Positions 25,301 through 32,277 of a stretch of 32,416 nt of DNA are shown piece by piece. The stretch comes from Rhodobacteraceae bacterium HLUCCA09. Its GTDB lineage: Bacteria > Pseudomonadota > Alphaproteobacteria > Rhodobacterales > Rhodobacteraceae. Each line of letters begins with the position of its first letter. Position 1 is the first letter of the stretch. The stretch covers positions 12,075 to 44,490 of the forward strand of contig LJNT01000081.1 of NCBI GenBank assembly GCA_001314685.1, given 5' to 3'. A program made the position numbers and the translations under genes. A model generated the notes under the pieces. That model ran no database searches and was not told the origin of the DNA. It was given only the letters and a program-made list of their open reading frames with translations.

Positions 25301-28300
25301 GAAGGTGCCCGTGAACGGGGTCGGATTCTCCCCGTAGGGTACCGTCACCGGGTCCGGCGTGGCGAAGACGACCGGGTCGATCGTGTAGATCTGGGGGTAG
25401 ATCCCGCCGCCGTCGGTCGTCCCGGGCGCCCAGACATTGGCGAAATCGAACGGCGCGAGGCCGAGGAAGGTGGCGGTGTCCTGCACCTCCGCCGTGGTCA
25501 GCCCTTCCGCGACGTCGAGGCCGGTGCCGTCGCTCGCCGCCTGGCCCGTCGTGTCGATGTCCCAGAAATTGCCGGTGAAGCCGAACGGCCCGGTGCCCTC
25601 GGTCGTGTCCACCGCCCGTCCGGTATGGCCGCCGACATTGCCCGGCAAGCCGGACTGCGTGGCCGACACTGCGCCCGAGGCGAAGGTGTTGGTGATGATC
25701 CCCTCGAACATCACCCCAAGCAATCCACCGGCGTAGGAAAAGGCGTCGCTCGACGCCGTGACGGCGCCGGTCGCGTAGGCGTCGGTCACGTCGCCGGTAT
25801 TCTGGCCCACGAGGCCGCCGACATAGGCGCTGTTGTTGGCGCCCGTGGCGTTTCCGGTCACGTTTCCCCGGGCCGATGCCCGGGTGATCGTACCGTCGTT
25901 GATGCCGGCGAGGCCGCCGGCCCAAAGGCGCTGCTGCGCGTTGATCGTGACTTGCACGTCGGCATAGGAATCCGTGATGTCGGAGACGAAATCGCCGGCG
26001 ACGTTCAGGCCCACGAGCCCGCCGACCATACCCTGGAAATGATCCGGGCCGACCGTCACGTCCACCGAGCCTTCGGCGAAGGACTCGGAGATGTCGGCGT
26101 AATTCAGCCCCACCAGCCCGCCCGCGTGCATGGTATCGCCCTGGATATCCGGAGTGACGACAACGTCGCCAATGAAGGACGACTGCGTGATCGCGCCGAA
26201 GTTTTCTCCGACGAGGCCTCCGGCCGGGCCGCCGAAGCCCGACATGGCGGTCACCGTACCGCTGGCCGCCACGCCGTCGACCCCCCCGAAATTCGAGGCC
26301 GCGAGGGCCCCGGCGCCACTCACGCCGATACCCCCTTCGCCGGTCATCGACACGTCGGCGTTCGCCACGGCCAGATCCTGGACGCTGCCGTCGACGCCGA
26401 TCGCCCCGAACAGTCCGGCCGCGCCCGGCGCCCTGACGGTGAGGCCGGAGATCACGTTGCCGTTGCCGTTCAACGTGCCGTTGAAGGCCGAATCCAGACC
26501 GATCGGCACGAAGCCCTCCGGCCCGCTGCCGAAATCGTTCCAGTTCACGGTGCCGCTGGCGTCGATGTCGGTGCCGAGCACCCAGTCGAAGCCCGGCCCC
26601 ATCGACGAGGCCATGCCCTGCAGGCCGTAGACGTCGGTCACCACGAGGGGCTCGGAGCCCAGCGGCTCCGCCGTCTCGACGCGGAAGAAATCCGTGCCCG
26701 GCGCGATGCGGAAATCCGCGGCCCGGAAGTCGGGATTGACGGTGCCGTTGAGCTGACGCCACGATCCGTCGGAGAGGCGGAACGTCCCGACATTCACGTC
26801 GCCCGTGGGCGATGTGCCGATCTCCTGCGCGGCGCTCAATTCGAGCGTGCCGTTCGGCATCGAGATTGGCGCGTTGATCTGGATGTTCTCGTCGGCAGAG
26901 AACTGGAGCGTTCCGGTTCCGCCCGAGACGATCGGGCTCGATACGGTGATGCGCCCGCTGTCGCCCGTCACCTCACCGGACGACGTGTCCACCGTGGCGA
27001 TGCTGCCCGAGTCGATGATCGAGGTGAGCGAGACGGGCGTGACCTGCGAGCCGCCCCCACCGCACTCGCCCGGCGCGCAGATCTCGAAGGTCTCCGGGTC
27101 CAGCCAGAGCGTCCCGCCCGGCCCCATCTGCACCTCGGCGCTGTCGAAGGTCAGACGTTTCGCACTCGATACCTCGACGAAGCCGCCCGGCGCGCCTTCC
27201 GCGCCGCGCGCGTCGATGGCGCCGAAAAAGCGTGTCTGCACGTCGGACCAGATCGCGGCCTCGCCGCCCGCCCCGGCGCCGGTGGCGGAGACGTCGATGC
27301 GGCTGGCCGCGTCGACGGTGACGGTCTCCGCGCGGGGCAACTCGCCCCCACCCGCGAAGTCGCCACCGATGCGCACCGAGCCGCCGCCCTCGCGGGTGGC
27401 GTCGATCTCGGCCCCGGCAAGTTCGACGGCGCGCCCGGTGATCTCCACGCTTGGGCGCGGGGCCGGCCGCGCACTCCGCTCAACCAGCGTCGCCGAGGGG
27501 CGCGGCGCGGTGCTGACCCGCCCGGTCACGCGGACCGTGCCGCCCGCCCCGCCGCCGAGCACGATGCGCCCGTCCCGGCCCGAGACGGAGCGCGCCTCGG
27601 TCACGCCGGAGAGGTTCACCACGCGCCGCGCCGCCTCCCGCGCCGTCGCCGCCCCGATCTCGACGACCCCGCCATCGGCGGAGACGCGGCCCGCCTGCTC
27701 GATGAGCATCTCCTCGTCGGTGTCCGAGGGCATGGCGATCTGCAGGAACCGGTCGCCCGACAGGTCCAGCACCGCGCGTTCGCCCGCGCCGAAGCCGATC
27801 CGCCCCATCGGCGCGACGATCGTGCCGGTATTGACGACCTCGCCGCCCAGAAGCGCGGCGTAGCCGCCATGGCCCACGCTGATCGCGCCGTGGTTCTCCA
27901 CGGCCGCCGAGGCGCCCGTGCCGGAAAAGCGCAGATCGCCCCCCATGAAATCGTCGTCATCGATCTGCAGCGACGAGGCGACGAAGCCCTGCGCGTCCAC
28001 CCGCCCGGTCGGCCCCACGACGACGCCGCTGGGGTTCACCAGATAGACATGCCCGTTGGCCGCGACGCTGCCGTCGATTCGGCTGCCGAGGCCGCCGGTC
28101 ACGCGGTTCAGCACGGCGGCGTCGCGGCCCGGCTGGTTGAAGCGCACCTCCGCGTCCTGCCCCACGGAAAAGCTCTGCCAGTCGACGACCGCGCGCTGGC
28201 TGGTCTGGTCCACCTGCATGTGCTGCGGGCCGGGGGCGGAAATCGTGGCCGCCCCTGCTGCGACCGAACCGCCGGTCGGCAGGTCCTGCCCCGCGGCGGC

Positions 28301-28393
28301 CACGGGACAGAGCGCAACCACGAGAGGGGCCAGCCAGACCGGCGAGGCCGCGGTCGTCGACAAGGCGCGTGTCCAGATCGCTCCGGCGCGCAT
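22373..28393 (-). CDS. Two-partner-secretion exoprotein (filamentous haemagglutinin-like, MBG repeats)
   Basis: A 2006-residue TpsA-type surface or secreted protein. After a signal peptide (about 1-35) comes the TPS secretion domain (about 40-300; VRFNQPG at 83-89 and NPSGVVVG at 120-127, the NPxG-type motif). A beta-helix follows with GLUG-type repeats (genomic about 25640-26500). Then come nine MBG-type repeats of about 84 residues (about 23040-25400; pattern LTITAxDQxKxY then GDSVDxVxLSSDG then GLxNYxI). A helical C-terminal region of about 210 residues (22373-23000) ends the protein. The start at 28393 is chosen because the signal peptide follows and the tpsB stop is one base away; the upstream open frame lies inside tpsB. 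A classic CdiA-type toxin tip is not visible, so adhesion or matrix building is likelier. Confidence 0.92.
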   Translation of the reverse strand: MRAGAIWTRALSTTAASPVWLAPLVVALCPVAAAGQDLPTGGSVAAGAATISAPGPQHMQVDQTSQRAVVDWQSFSVGQDAEVRFNQPGRDAAVLNRVTGGLGSRIDGSVAANGHVYLVNPSGVVVGPTGRVDAQGFVASSLQIDDDDFMGGDLRFSGTGASAAVENHGAISVGHGGYAALLGGEVVNTGTIVAPMGRIGFGAGERAVLDLSGDRFLQIAMPSDTDEEMLIEQAGRVSADGGVVEIGAATAREAARRVVNLSGVTEARSVSGRDGRIVLGGGAGGTVRVTGRVSTAPRPSATLVERSARPAPRPSVEITGRAVELAGAEIDATREGGGSVRIGGDFAGGGELPRAETVTVDAASRIDVSATGAGAGGEAAIWSDVQTRFFGAIDARGAEGAPGGFVEVSSAKRLTFDSAEVQMGPGGTLWLDPETFEICAPGECGGGGSQVTPVSLTSIIDSGSIATVDTSSGEVTGDSGRITVSSPIVSGGTGTLQFSADENIQINAPISMPNGTLELSAAQEIGTSPTGDVNVGTFRLSDGSWRQLNGTVNPDFRAADFRIAPGTDFFRVETAEPLGSEPLVVTDVYGLQGMASSMGPGFDWVLGTDIDASGTVNWNDFGSGPEGFVPIGLDSAFNGTLNGNGNVISGLTVRAPGAAGLFGAIGVDGSVQDLAVANADVSMTGEGGIGVSGAGALAASNFGGVDGVAASGTVTAMSGFGGPAGGLVGENFGAITQSSFIGDVVVTPDIQGDTMHAGGLVGLNYADISESFAEGSVDVTVGPDHFQGMVGGLVGLNVAGDFVSDITDSYADVQVTINAQQRLWAGGLAGINDGTITRASARGNVTGNATGANNSAYVGGLVGQNTGDVTDAYATGAVTASSDAFSYAGGLLGVMFEGIITNTFASGAVSATQSGLPGNVGGHTGRAVDTTEGTGPFGFTGNFWDIDTTGQAASDGTGLDVAEGLTTAEVQDTATFLGLAPFDFANVWAPGTTDGGGIYPQIYTIDPVVFATPDPVTVPYGENPTPFTGTFAGGPPLYVFGDAGDTLDAATVFAGLAPPATDAGIYAFGGSSTADAGSVNYQVIHAPEAFEVTPLPLEITALDQTMMYGDVVLDETQGTGWELTAGTLVAGDSIDAVDLVSAGEAPGADVGLYDIVIESVTGTGLNNYAIETIDATADALTGRGLRIDLRPLEITAFDQTKQGNDDTFVLDEARPEAWDITSGTLVAGDSVDAVDLTSAGAAPGAARGAYRIESAGISGLGLANYAISFVPGTLTVDAITLTLVALDQTKTYKEDGFVLDETAFSISGLEAGDSVESVSLSSPGEAFGADVGIYTITISGADGVGLDNYEITFENGFLTVTPAPLTVSANDQTADPQPDGIDLGTTAFTVDGLRPGDSVDVVQLASDGTAPGTYEILPSNATGAGLLGAGGDPNYAITYVSGVLTINGFPLTITAGDQSKVYNDTAFALDPAAFSVDGLREGDSVESVMLTSDGEAVGAPVGGYDIVPSAAAGTGLENYRVTYESGVLTVTPGELIIAAGDQQKEYGAPDFSLDQDAFSVSGLVAGDSVDNVTLSSDGAALSAPVGGYDIVPSAPVGTGLENYAVTSESGVLTVTPGELIIAAGDQQKVYGAPDFSLDQGAFSVTGLVAGDSVDNVTLSSDGAALSAPVGGYDIVPSAPVGTGLDNYVPVFRAGTLAVNRAPLTIIPLDQTKPEGADFAFEGTEFTTDGLRPVNDDAVTSVELTSEAAGIGGTEAGSPFPIFAANPQGRGLANYEIATGIGTFTVTGQEGIDNEDVPDVIIPPQLPGLPSFTNPDAILVGLAESTSGAAAGRATAGADGGGGTSPQSLQVAESALAVITRASDSLSVTAAVCRETEGQVTDFLGCISDALDAFSATLDPAQLDLAPELSNVSSAVIVARQRIDAARALATRRLAGTTDPAERRQIEREAVGEARAALADASAEISAAITLIRADDPELEGVFRAQGEEVLTAVSSVDLELQRAVGL
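23040..25400 (-). repeat. Array of nine MBG-type repeats within the exoprotein
   Basis: Nine successive repeats of about 84 codons encode immunoglobulin-like MBG modules. Each carries a DQTK/DQQK-like box near its start, a GDSV box in the middle and a GLxNY box near its end. Outer copies are divergent and inner ones similar, the usual picture of growth by internal duplication. Limits are approximate. Confidence 0.8.
23349..23852. repeat. Two nearly identical 252-bp tandem units
   Basis: Bases 23349-23600 and 23601-23852 align without gaps and differ at roughly a dozen positions by eye. The unit is 252 bp (84 codons), the MBG repeat period, and keeps the frame. The next unit (from 23853) keeps the same period but has diverged more. 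This marks a recent duplication and a likely site for copy-number change. Confidence 0.85.
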
Positions 28394-28394
28394 A

Positions 28395-30158
28395 CTAGAA
28401 CCGGTAGCTTCCCTGGACGGAGAGTTTCGTGCCGTCGTCCTGGTCGTCATCGCGGATCGCCCTTCCAAGTTCGAGCCTGAGCGACGCGTTCGAGAACCGG
28501 TCGTCGAACGGGTAGAACACGTCGACGCCGAGCCCGTAGGCATTGGCGGAGATCGCGTCGTCCTCGTCCTCGACCGGCTGCTCGCGATAGACGGCGCCGG
28601 TGGCGGCGAAGGCAAAGGGCGACAGCGTCCAGCCCTGCGGGCCGCCCTCCAGATCGAAGGGCCGCGAGAGCTCGCCCCGCACGACCCAGCCGCCATCCCC
28701 GGTCAGCGTGCCGGAGTCGAGCGGCGAGAGCTCCCGCGAGGAGGCGACGCCGAACTGCTCCGACAGGATCAGCGGATCGCCGAAGGAGGTCTGCGCCCGC
28801 CCGTTGACCGTGGCCAGCAGCGTGTCGCCAAAGGCATGGCGGTACCGCGCGCTGACCGAGAGCTTGGTGAAATCGGCATCCGCGCCGGGCCGCGACAGGG
28901 GCGTGCCGCCCTTGGCGTCCTCCGCCGTGCGCGCGCCGAACGCGTCGATCCCGAAGGAAAGCTGGGCGCCGAGCTCCACCGCCGCGCCGCTGTCCATCAG
29001 CCGGAAGGAATCGACCGAGGCGCGCAGCACCCGAACCGAATCCTCGTAGACGGGCAGCCCGCCCGCGGGCGTGTCCACGTCCAGACGGTCCTCCTGGACG
29101 TCGAAGGCGAGCTGCGTCGTCAGGTTGAAGTTGCGCGAGCGCACCCAGGGGTAGAACAGGCGCGCCGAGTACCGCTCGAAGTCGGACGGTACATCCGGCC
29201 CGCTGCCCTGCGAATTCGTCTGCGAGAACGCGGCCTCGAGATTGAAGGTCAGCCCCTCTCTTCCAACCGGAACGACCGTGCCGAGCGAGATCGTGCGCAG
29301 CGTCGGATCGTCGATTACCTCGGCGTCAGGGTGGGCGCCGATCCGGGCATAGATCGACTCGCCGTAGCCCAGAAGGCCGTTCAACTCGATCCCGGCGTCG
29401 ATTTTCCAGTCCCCGAGACTGTCTGAGACGGAATTGTCGGCGCCGACGAATCCGGTCACCCCGCGATATTCCGGGTCGAGGATGATCACGGTGCCGCCCG
29501 GCGTCGCGCCCGCCTGCAACGCGGAGCCCAGCGCGACGCCATAGGTGTCGCCAGCCAGAAGGATTCGCCGCTCCAGCTCCGACAGCGTCAGGCCGCGCTG
29601 TCCCATCAGCGGCTCGGTGAGCACCTGCATGCGCGTCCGCACCTCTTCGGGCACGGCGGAGTAATCGATCCGTTCGACGAAACCGTCAACGACGGCGATC
29701 CGCAGCGTGCCGCCGTCGCGCAGTTCCTGCGCGGGAAGGACGACGCGGGCCAGCGGATAGCCGGAATTGACGTAGGCCTGTTCCAGCTCCGCGGCGGCCT
29801 CGAACAGCTCCGACGCCGGGATCACCCCCCGCGTCAGCCGCTGCCGCAGGGTCGCGGTCTCCGCCTCGAGCCCGGGCAGGGTGCCCTCGATCACGACGTC
29901 GTTCAGCGTGATCGACAGCCGCTCCGCGCCCTCGGGCGCCGCCAGACCGGGCTCACCGGAAAAGACGAGGGCTCCCTGCAGCCGCTGCTGCGGCGGCGCG
30001 AAGCTCTCCGCCGTGATCTGCGATGCGGTCTGCGCGAAGGCATGGGGCACGAAGACTGTGCCGGCGGCCGGCAGGAGGCTTGCCAGGGCGAGCGCGGCTG
30101 TCGCGCGCCGTGGCGTGGCCGCCCTGCGGACGGCACGGATCGTCTTCAACTTCAACAT
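28395..30158 (-). CDS. TpsB outer-membrane transporter (FhaC/ShlB family)
   Basis: A 587-residue Omp85-superfamily transporter that would carry the exoprotein across the outer membrane. It has a signal peptide (about 1-43, ending PHAFAQ), two POTRA domains (about 85-240; including LEQAYVNSGYPLARVVLP and GGTLRIAVVDGFVERIDY), and a 16-strand barrel ending in aromatic SVQGSYRF as outer-membrane proteins do. Length is normal for the family. The stop lies one base before the exoprotein start, so the pair is co-translated in the usual TpsB-TpsA order. No strong ribosome-binding site is seen before the ATG. A GATCATGATC palindrome lies 8 bases upstream (30166-30175), of unknown meaning. Confidence 0.95.
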   Translation of the reverse strand: MLKLKTIRAVRRAATPRRATAALALASLLPAAGTVFVPHAFAQTASQITAESFAPPQQRLQGALVFSGEPGLAAPEGAERLSITLNDVVIEGTLPGLEAETATLRQRLTRGVIPASELFEAAAELEQAYVNSGYPLARVVLPAQELRDGGTLRIAVVDGFVERIDYSAVPEEVRTRMQVLTEPLMGQRGLTLSELERRILLAGDTYGVALGSALQAGATPGGTVIILDPEYRGVTGFVGADNSVSDSLGDWKIDAGIELNGLLGYGESIYARIGAHPDAEVIDDPTLRTISLGTVVPVGREGLTFNLEAAFSQTNSQGSGPDVPSDFERYSARLFYPWVRSRNFNLTTQLAFDVQEDRLDVDTPAGGLPVYEDSVRVLRASVDSFRLMDSGAAVELGAQLSFGIDAFGARTAEDAKGGTPLSRPGADADFTKLSVSARYRHAFGDTLLATVNGRAQTSFGDPLILSEQFGVASSRELSPLDSGTLTGDGGWVVRGELSRPFDLEGGPQGWTLSPFAFAATGAVYREQPVEDEDDAISANAYGLGVDVFYPFDDRFSNASLRLELGRAIRDDDQDDGTKLSVQGSYRF

Positions 30159-30727
30159 GGGGCGCGATCATGATCCCCAACTGGAATCGCGAAATCCGGC
30201 AAGTTCATCATCGGGGAGACGCTAGCAGATGGTTGACGACATGGAAGCGCCAGCGCCGCGGTGGCGGCAATTGCCGCTCCGACGCGCGACGCTTCGGCCA
30301 CAGCACGCCTGTCGAGCCCGCACGCGCCCCGCCGCCCGCCGGCCCCTCGAGGCGGCGACGCACCGGCGGACGATTGCGCGCCAGGCTGTCCTCTTCCGAC
30401 AGCGGCGGCGGGGGTCACTCGGGAAAGGCGGTCGAGCGGAAGCTCTTCCAGCTCTCGAGCTCCGTGCCGCCGCCGTCCGAGCCCGCCCCCCCGACGTGCC
30501 GCCGCAGCGGCGTGAGACTGGCGGTGGAGAGGTCGTCCACGACAGCGGCGGGCATGAGCGAGAGTCATCGGCGTGCGGCGCCAATTCAACATCTCGCGCG
30601 ACAGCGTTACAGAGCGGGTTGGGGTAGACTGGCGGGGACACCAGAGGACGCGCCCGATGCACGAGCAGCCTGCCCTTCCCGGCCACCGCAACAACGCGAT
30701 TAAGAAGACGCGGCCACGGCGGGAGCA
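30159..30727. other. Gene-poor spacer upstream of the secretion operon
   Basis: About 570 bases with no recognisable gene. It must hold the promoter of the minus-strand tpsB operon, but I find no convincing promoter boxes. All longer frames here look like GC-driven noise. It separates the secretion operon from the IS21 remnant; one weak small frame is listed separately. Confidence 0.5.
30415..30555 (-). CDS. Possible small ORF of 46 residues
   Basis: A short frame from ATG 30555 to TGA 30415, starting MPAAVVDDLSTASLTPLRRH. It has G or C at 43 of 46 third positions by my count, which is coding-like even for this GC-rich DNA. An in-frame TGA lies just upstream of the ATG, and the frame stays open for some 67 codons after the TGA stop. 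It may be a real small gene, a decayed fragment or chance. No family is recognised and no clear ribosome-binding site is seen. Confidence 0.2.
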   Translation of the reverse strand: MPAAVVDDLSTASLTPLRRHVGGAGSDGGGTELESWKSFRSTAFPE

Positions 30728-30881
30728 TGTCAATCCCGGAGCAAAATGGGCCAACTCACCGGAGAGATATTCCCGGTTGGGTCGTGTAGCCTGCGCCTTG
30801 GCGCGCGTGGCGTCCACATGCCTGACGCGGGCCAAGGCGCTCTGGCCGCAGGCCAGTTCATGGGACCGCGGTGGCTTGATG

Positions 30882-31304
30882 TCAGGATTTCGTCTCGCGG
30901 CTCTGGTGGAGCCTGAGGCTCTCGCCGTTCATCTCGAGGATGTGGACGTGGTGGGTCAGGCGGTCGAGGATGGCGCCGGTCAGGCGTTCCCGGCCGAAGA
31001 CCTCGGTCCACTCGTCGAAGGGGAGGTTCGAGGTGATGATCATGGAGCCGCGCTCGTAGCGCTGGGAGATCACCTCGAAGAGCAGCTCGGCGCCGGTCTT
31101 GCCCAGGGCAACGACGCCCAACTCGTCGATGATCAAGAGATCATGGGCGGCGAGGCCCTTCTGCAGGCACTGGAGCCGGCGGTCGTCGGCCGCCTCGATC
31201 AGCTCCTGGACGAGAGCTGCGGCGGTGGTGAAGCGCACCTTGCACCCCTTCTGGCAGGCGGCAAGGCCGAGGCCGAGGGCGACGTGCGTCTTTCCCGTCC
31301 CTGG
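30882..31304 (-). pseudogene. istB: istB fragment (IS21 helper ATPase), N-terminus deleted
   Basis: The C-terminal 140 residues of IstB, an AAA+ DnaC-like protein that guides IS21 target choice. They begin exactly at Walker A (PGTGKTHVALGLG) and run through Walker B (LLIIDELGVVAL) and ITSNLPFDEW to a normal-looking end (LRLHQSRETKS). About the first 110 residues of a typical IstB of about 250 are missing. The frame stays open upstream, but that extension is not IstB. Confidence 0.92.
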
Positions 31305-31444
31305 CGCACGGCCCCGTGGACATGCTCCATCTCGAAGGTCTCGAGGAGCCGCAGGACCTGGACGTATCCCCGCTTGCCGGGCATGGCCATCAGGGCCTCG
31401 AGCAGGCGATGCAGCGGGGCGAACTCCGGCGGGAGGTCCCAGCC
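31301..31444 (-). pseudogene. istA: istA fragment (IS21 transposase C-terminal piece)
   Basis: A stretch of about 48 codons in another frame than istB reads GWDLPPEFAPLHRLLEAL and then GYVQVLRLLETF and AVRQ, the conserved C-terminal region of IstA. It stops being IstA-like at AVRQ, precisely where the istB frame becomes IstB-like, marking the deletion junction at about 31299-31304. Upstream of GWDLPPEF the frame continues to 31528 and beyond, but codon use is poor and the resemblance unclear, so the left limit is uncertain. Confidence 0.8.
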
Positions 31445-31571
31445 CTGGAGCGGTGCGGCCACCTTTTTTCCGATACGCCGCGTCTGGGAAGCGTTCCCTG
31501 TCTTGGAATGGGGGTGGAGCCTTTCCATGGGTAAGACCGTATGTCCTTCTTTGGCTGGCCTGTGACTGGGT

Positions 31572-31644
31572 GGTTCGCCCTACACTGGCGGCGTTCAACG
31601 AGGGTTGCTCGGACGAGCAGCGCCTCAAGCCAGGAGGGCGAACC
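31572..31644 (+). promoter_or_regulatory. Structured leader before the IS110 transposase (possible bridge-RNA part or RBS-masking fold)
   Basis: GGTTCGCCCT at 31572-31581 and AGGGCGAACC at 31635-31644 are perfect 10-bp complements. Inside them TGCTCG-GA-CGAGCA (31606-31619) extends to a stem from 31600 to 31626 with one bulged G. The right arm of the outer stem overlaps the ribosome-binding site and touches the GTG start. IS110 elements encode a bridge RNA in the non-coding end beside the transposase gene, and other IS use such folds to hide their start from outside transcripts. Either could apply. Confidence 0.5.
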
Positions 31645-32277
31645 GTGGTCGAGGATAGCGAACTTTTCATCGGATTGGACGTCTCGAAGGACAGCCACGC
31701 GGTTGCTGTCGCGGAGGGCGGGCGCGACGGCGAGGTCCGGTCGCATGGCGAGATCGGGTCGGACGCGGCCAGCGTGCGACGCTTCGTGCGCAAGCTGGAC
31801 CGTCCGGGCCTGCGCCTGCGTTTCTGCTACGAGGCGGGGCCGACGGGCTATGGACTGAAGCGCCTGATCGAGGAGATGGGGCACGAATGCGCGGTGATCG
31901 CGCCATCGCTGATCCCGCGGCGCCCCGGCGAGCGGGTCAAGACGAACCGCCGGGATGCGGTCAAGCTGGCGCGCCTGTACCGTGCCGGAGAGCTCACCGA
32001 GATCTGGACGCCGGACGAGGCTCACGAGGCGATGCGCGATCTCGTGCGCGCCCGCGAGGCGGCGGTGAAGGATCGGACCCGCAAGCGGCAGGAGAGGGGA
32101 ACTCCCGTTCGCGCTTTGTGGCCGGCACCGCCGACGCCCGTTGTAAGAGAGGACCAGCCCCGGACGAATTCATGGACATGCGGTTCCGACCCGCGCATCA
32201 GAGCTTGTTCACCAACGTCCCGGACCGCGTCCCCACCCCTATGCGCCTCTGACAGGCAGGCGGCTTGCACCGCCTGA
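31645..32277 (+). pseudogene. IS110-family transposase, C-terminal part lost
   Basis: It starts at GTG 31645 with GGAGGG about 6 bases upstream. The first 150 codons are a good DEDD RuvC-like domain of IS110 transposases (bridge-RNA-guided recombinases): FIGLDVSKDSHAVAV with Asp12, CYEAGPTGYG with Glu63, VKTNRRDAVKLARLYRAGEL with Asp104, and EAMRDLVRARE. From about 32095 the frame no longer resembles the family and ends at 32277. The C-terminal Transposase_20 domain, which carries the catalytic serine, is absent, so the product is inactive. Full-length members are usually well over 300 residues. Confidence 0.88.

Larger units (their letters stand above)
30728..31460 (-). mobile_element. IS21-family element remnant
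   Basis: Remnant of an IS21-type insertion sequence in minus orientation. The right end is probably at 30728, where TGTCAATCCCGGAGCAAAAT begins; IS21-family ends of this kind (TGT..., followed by GGAGCAAAATGGGCC-like sequence) lie downstream of istB. It retains a C-terminal piece of istA and the C-terminal half of istB joined by a deletion. The istA side of the element and the other terminus are gone, replaced by IS110-derived sequence somewhere between 31445 and 31540. It is not able to transpose by itself. Confidence 0.8.

Noticed and set aside
22398-26762. Very long second frame on the minus strand inside the exoprotein gene
   Set aside because: It is a frame-shifted shadow: Arg/Gly-rich with no domain, while the exoprotein frame shows signal peptide, TPS domain and repeats.
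25139-28480. Long + strand open frame opposite the exoprotein gene
   Set aside because: Arg/Ala/His-rich composition without any motif; long antisense frames are expected in DNA this GC-rich.
28394-28696. Upstream extension of the exoprotein frame
   Set aside because: It lies wholly inside tpsB and precedes the clear signal peptide, so the start at 28393 is preferred.
30166-30175. GATCATGATC palindrome before tpsB as an operator
   Set aside because: A single 10-base palindrome without promoter boxes or a second copy is too weak to call.
32257-32276. Hairpin as a rho-independent terminator
   Set aside because: The 7-bp stem is real but no T-run follows on either strand.
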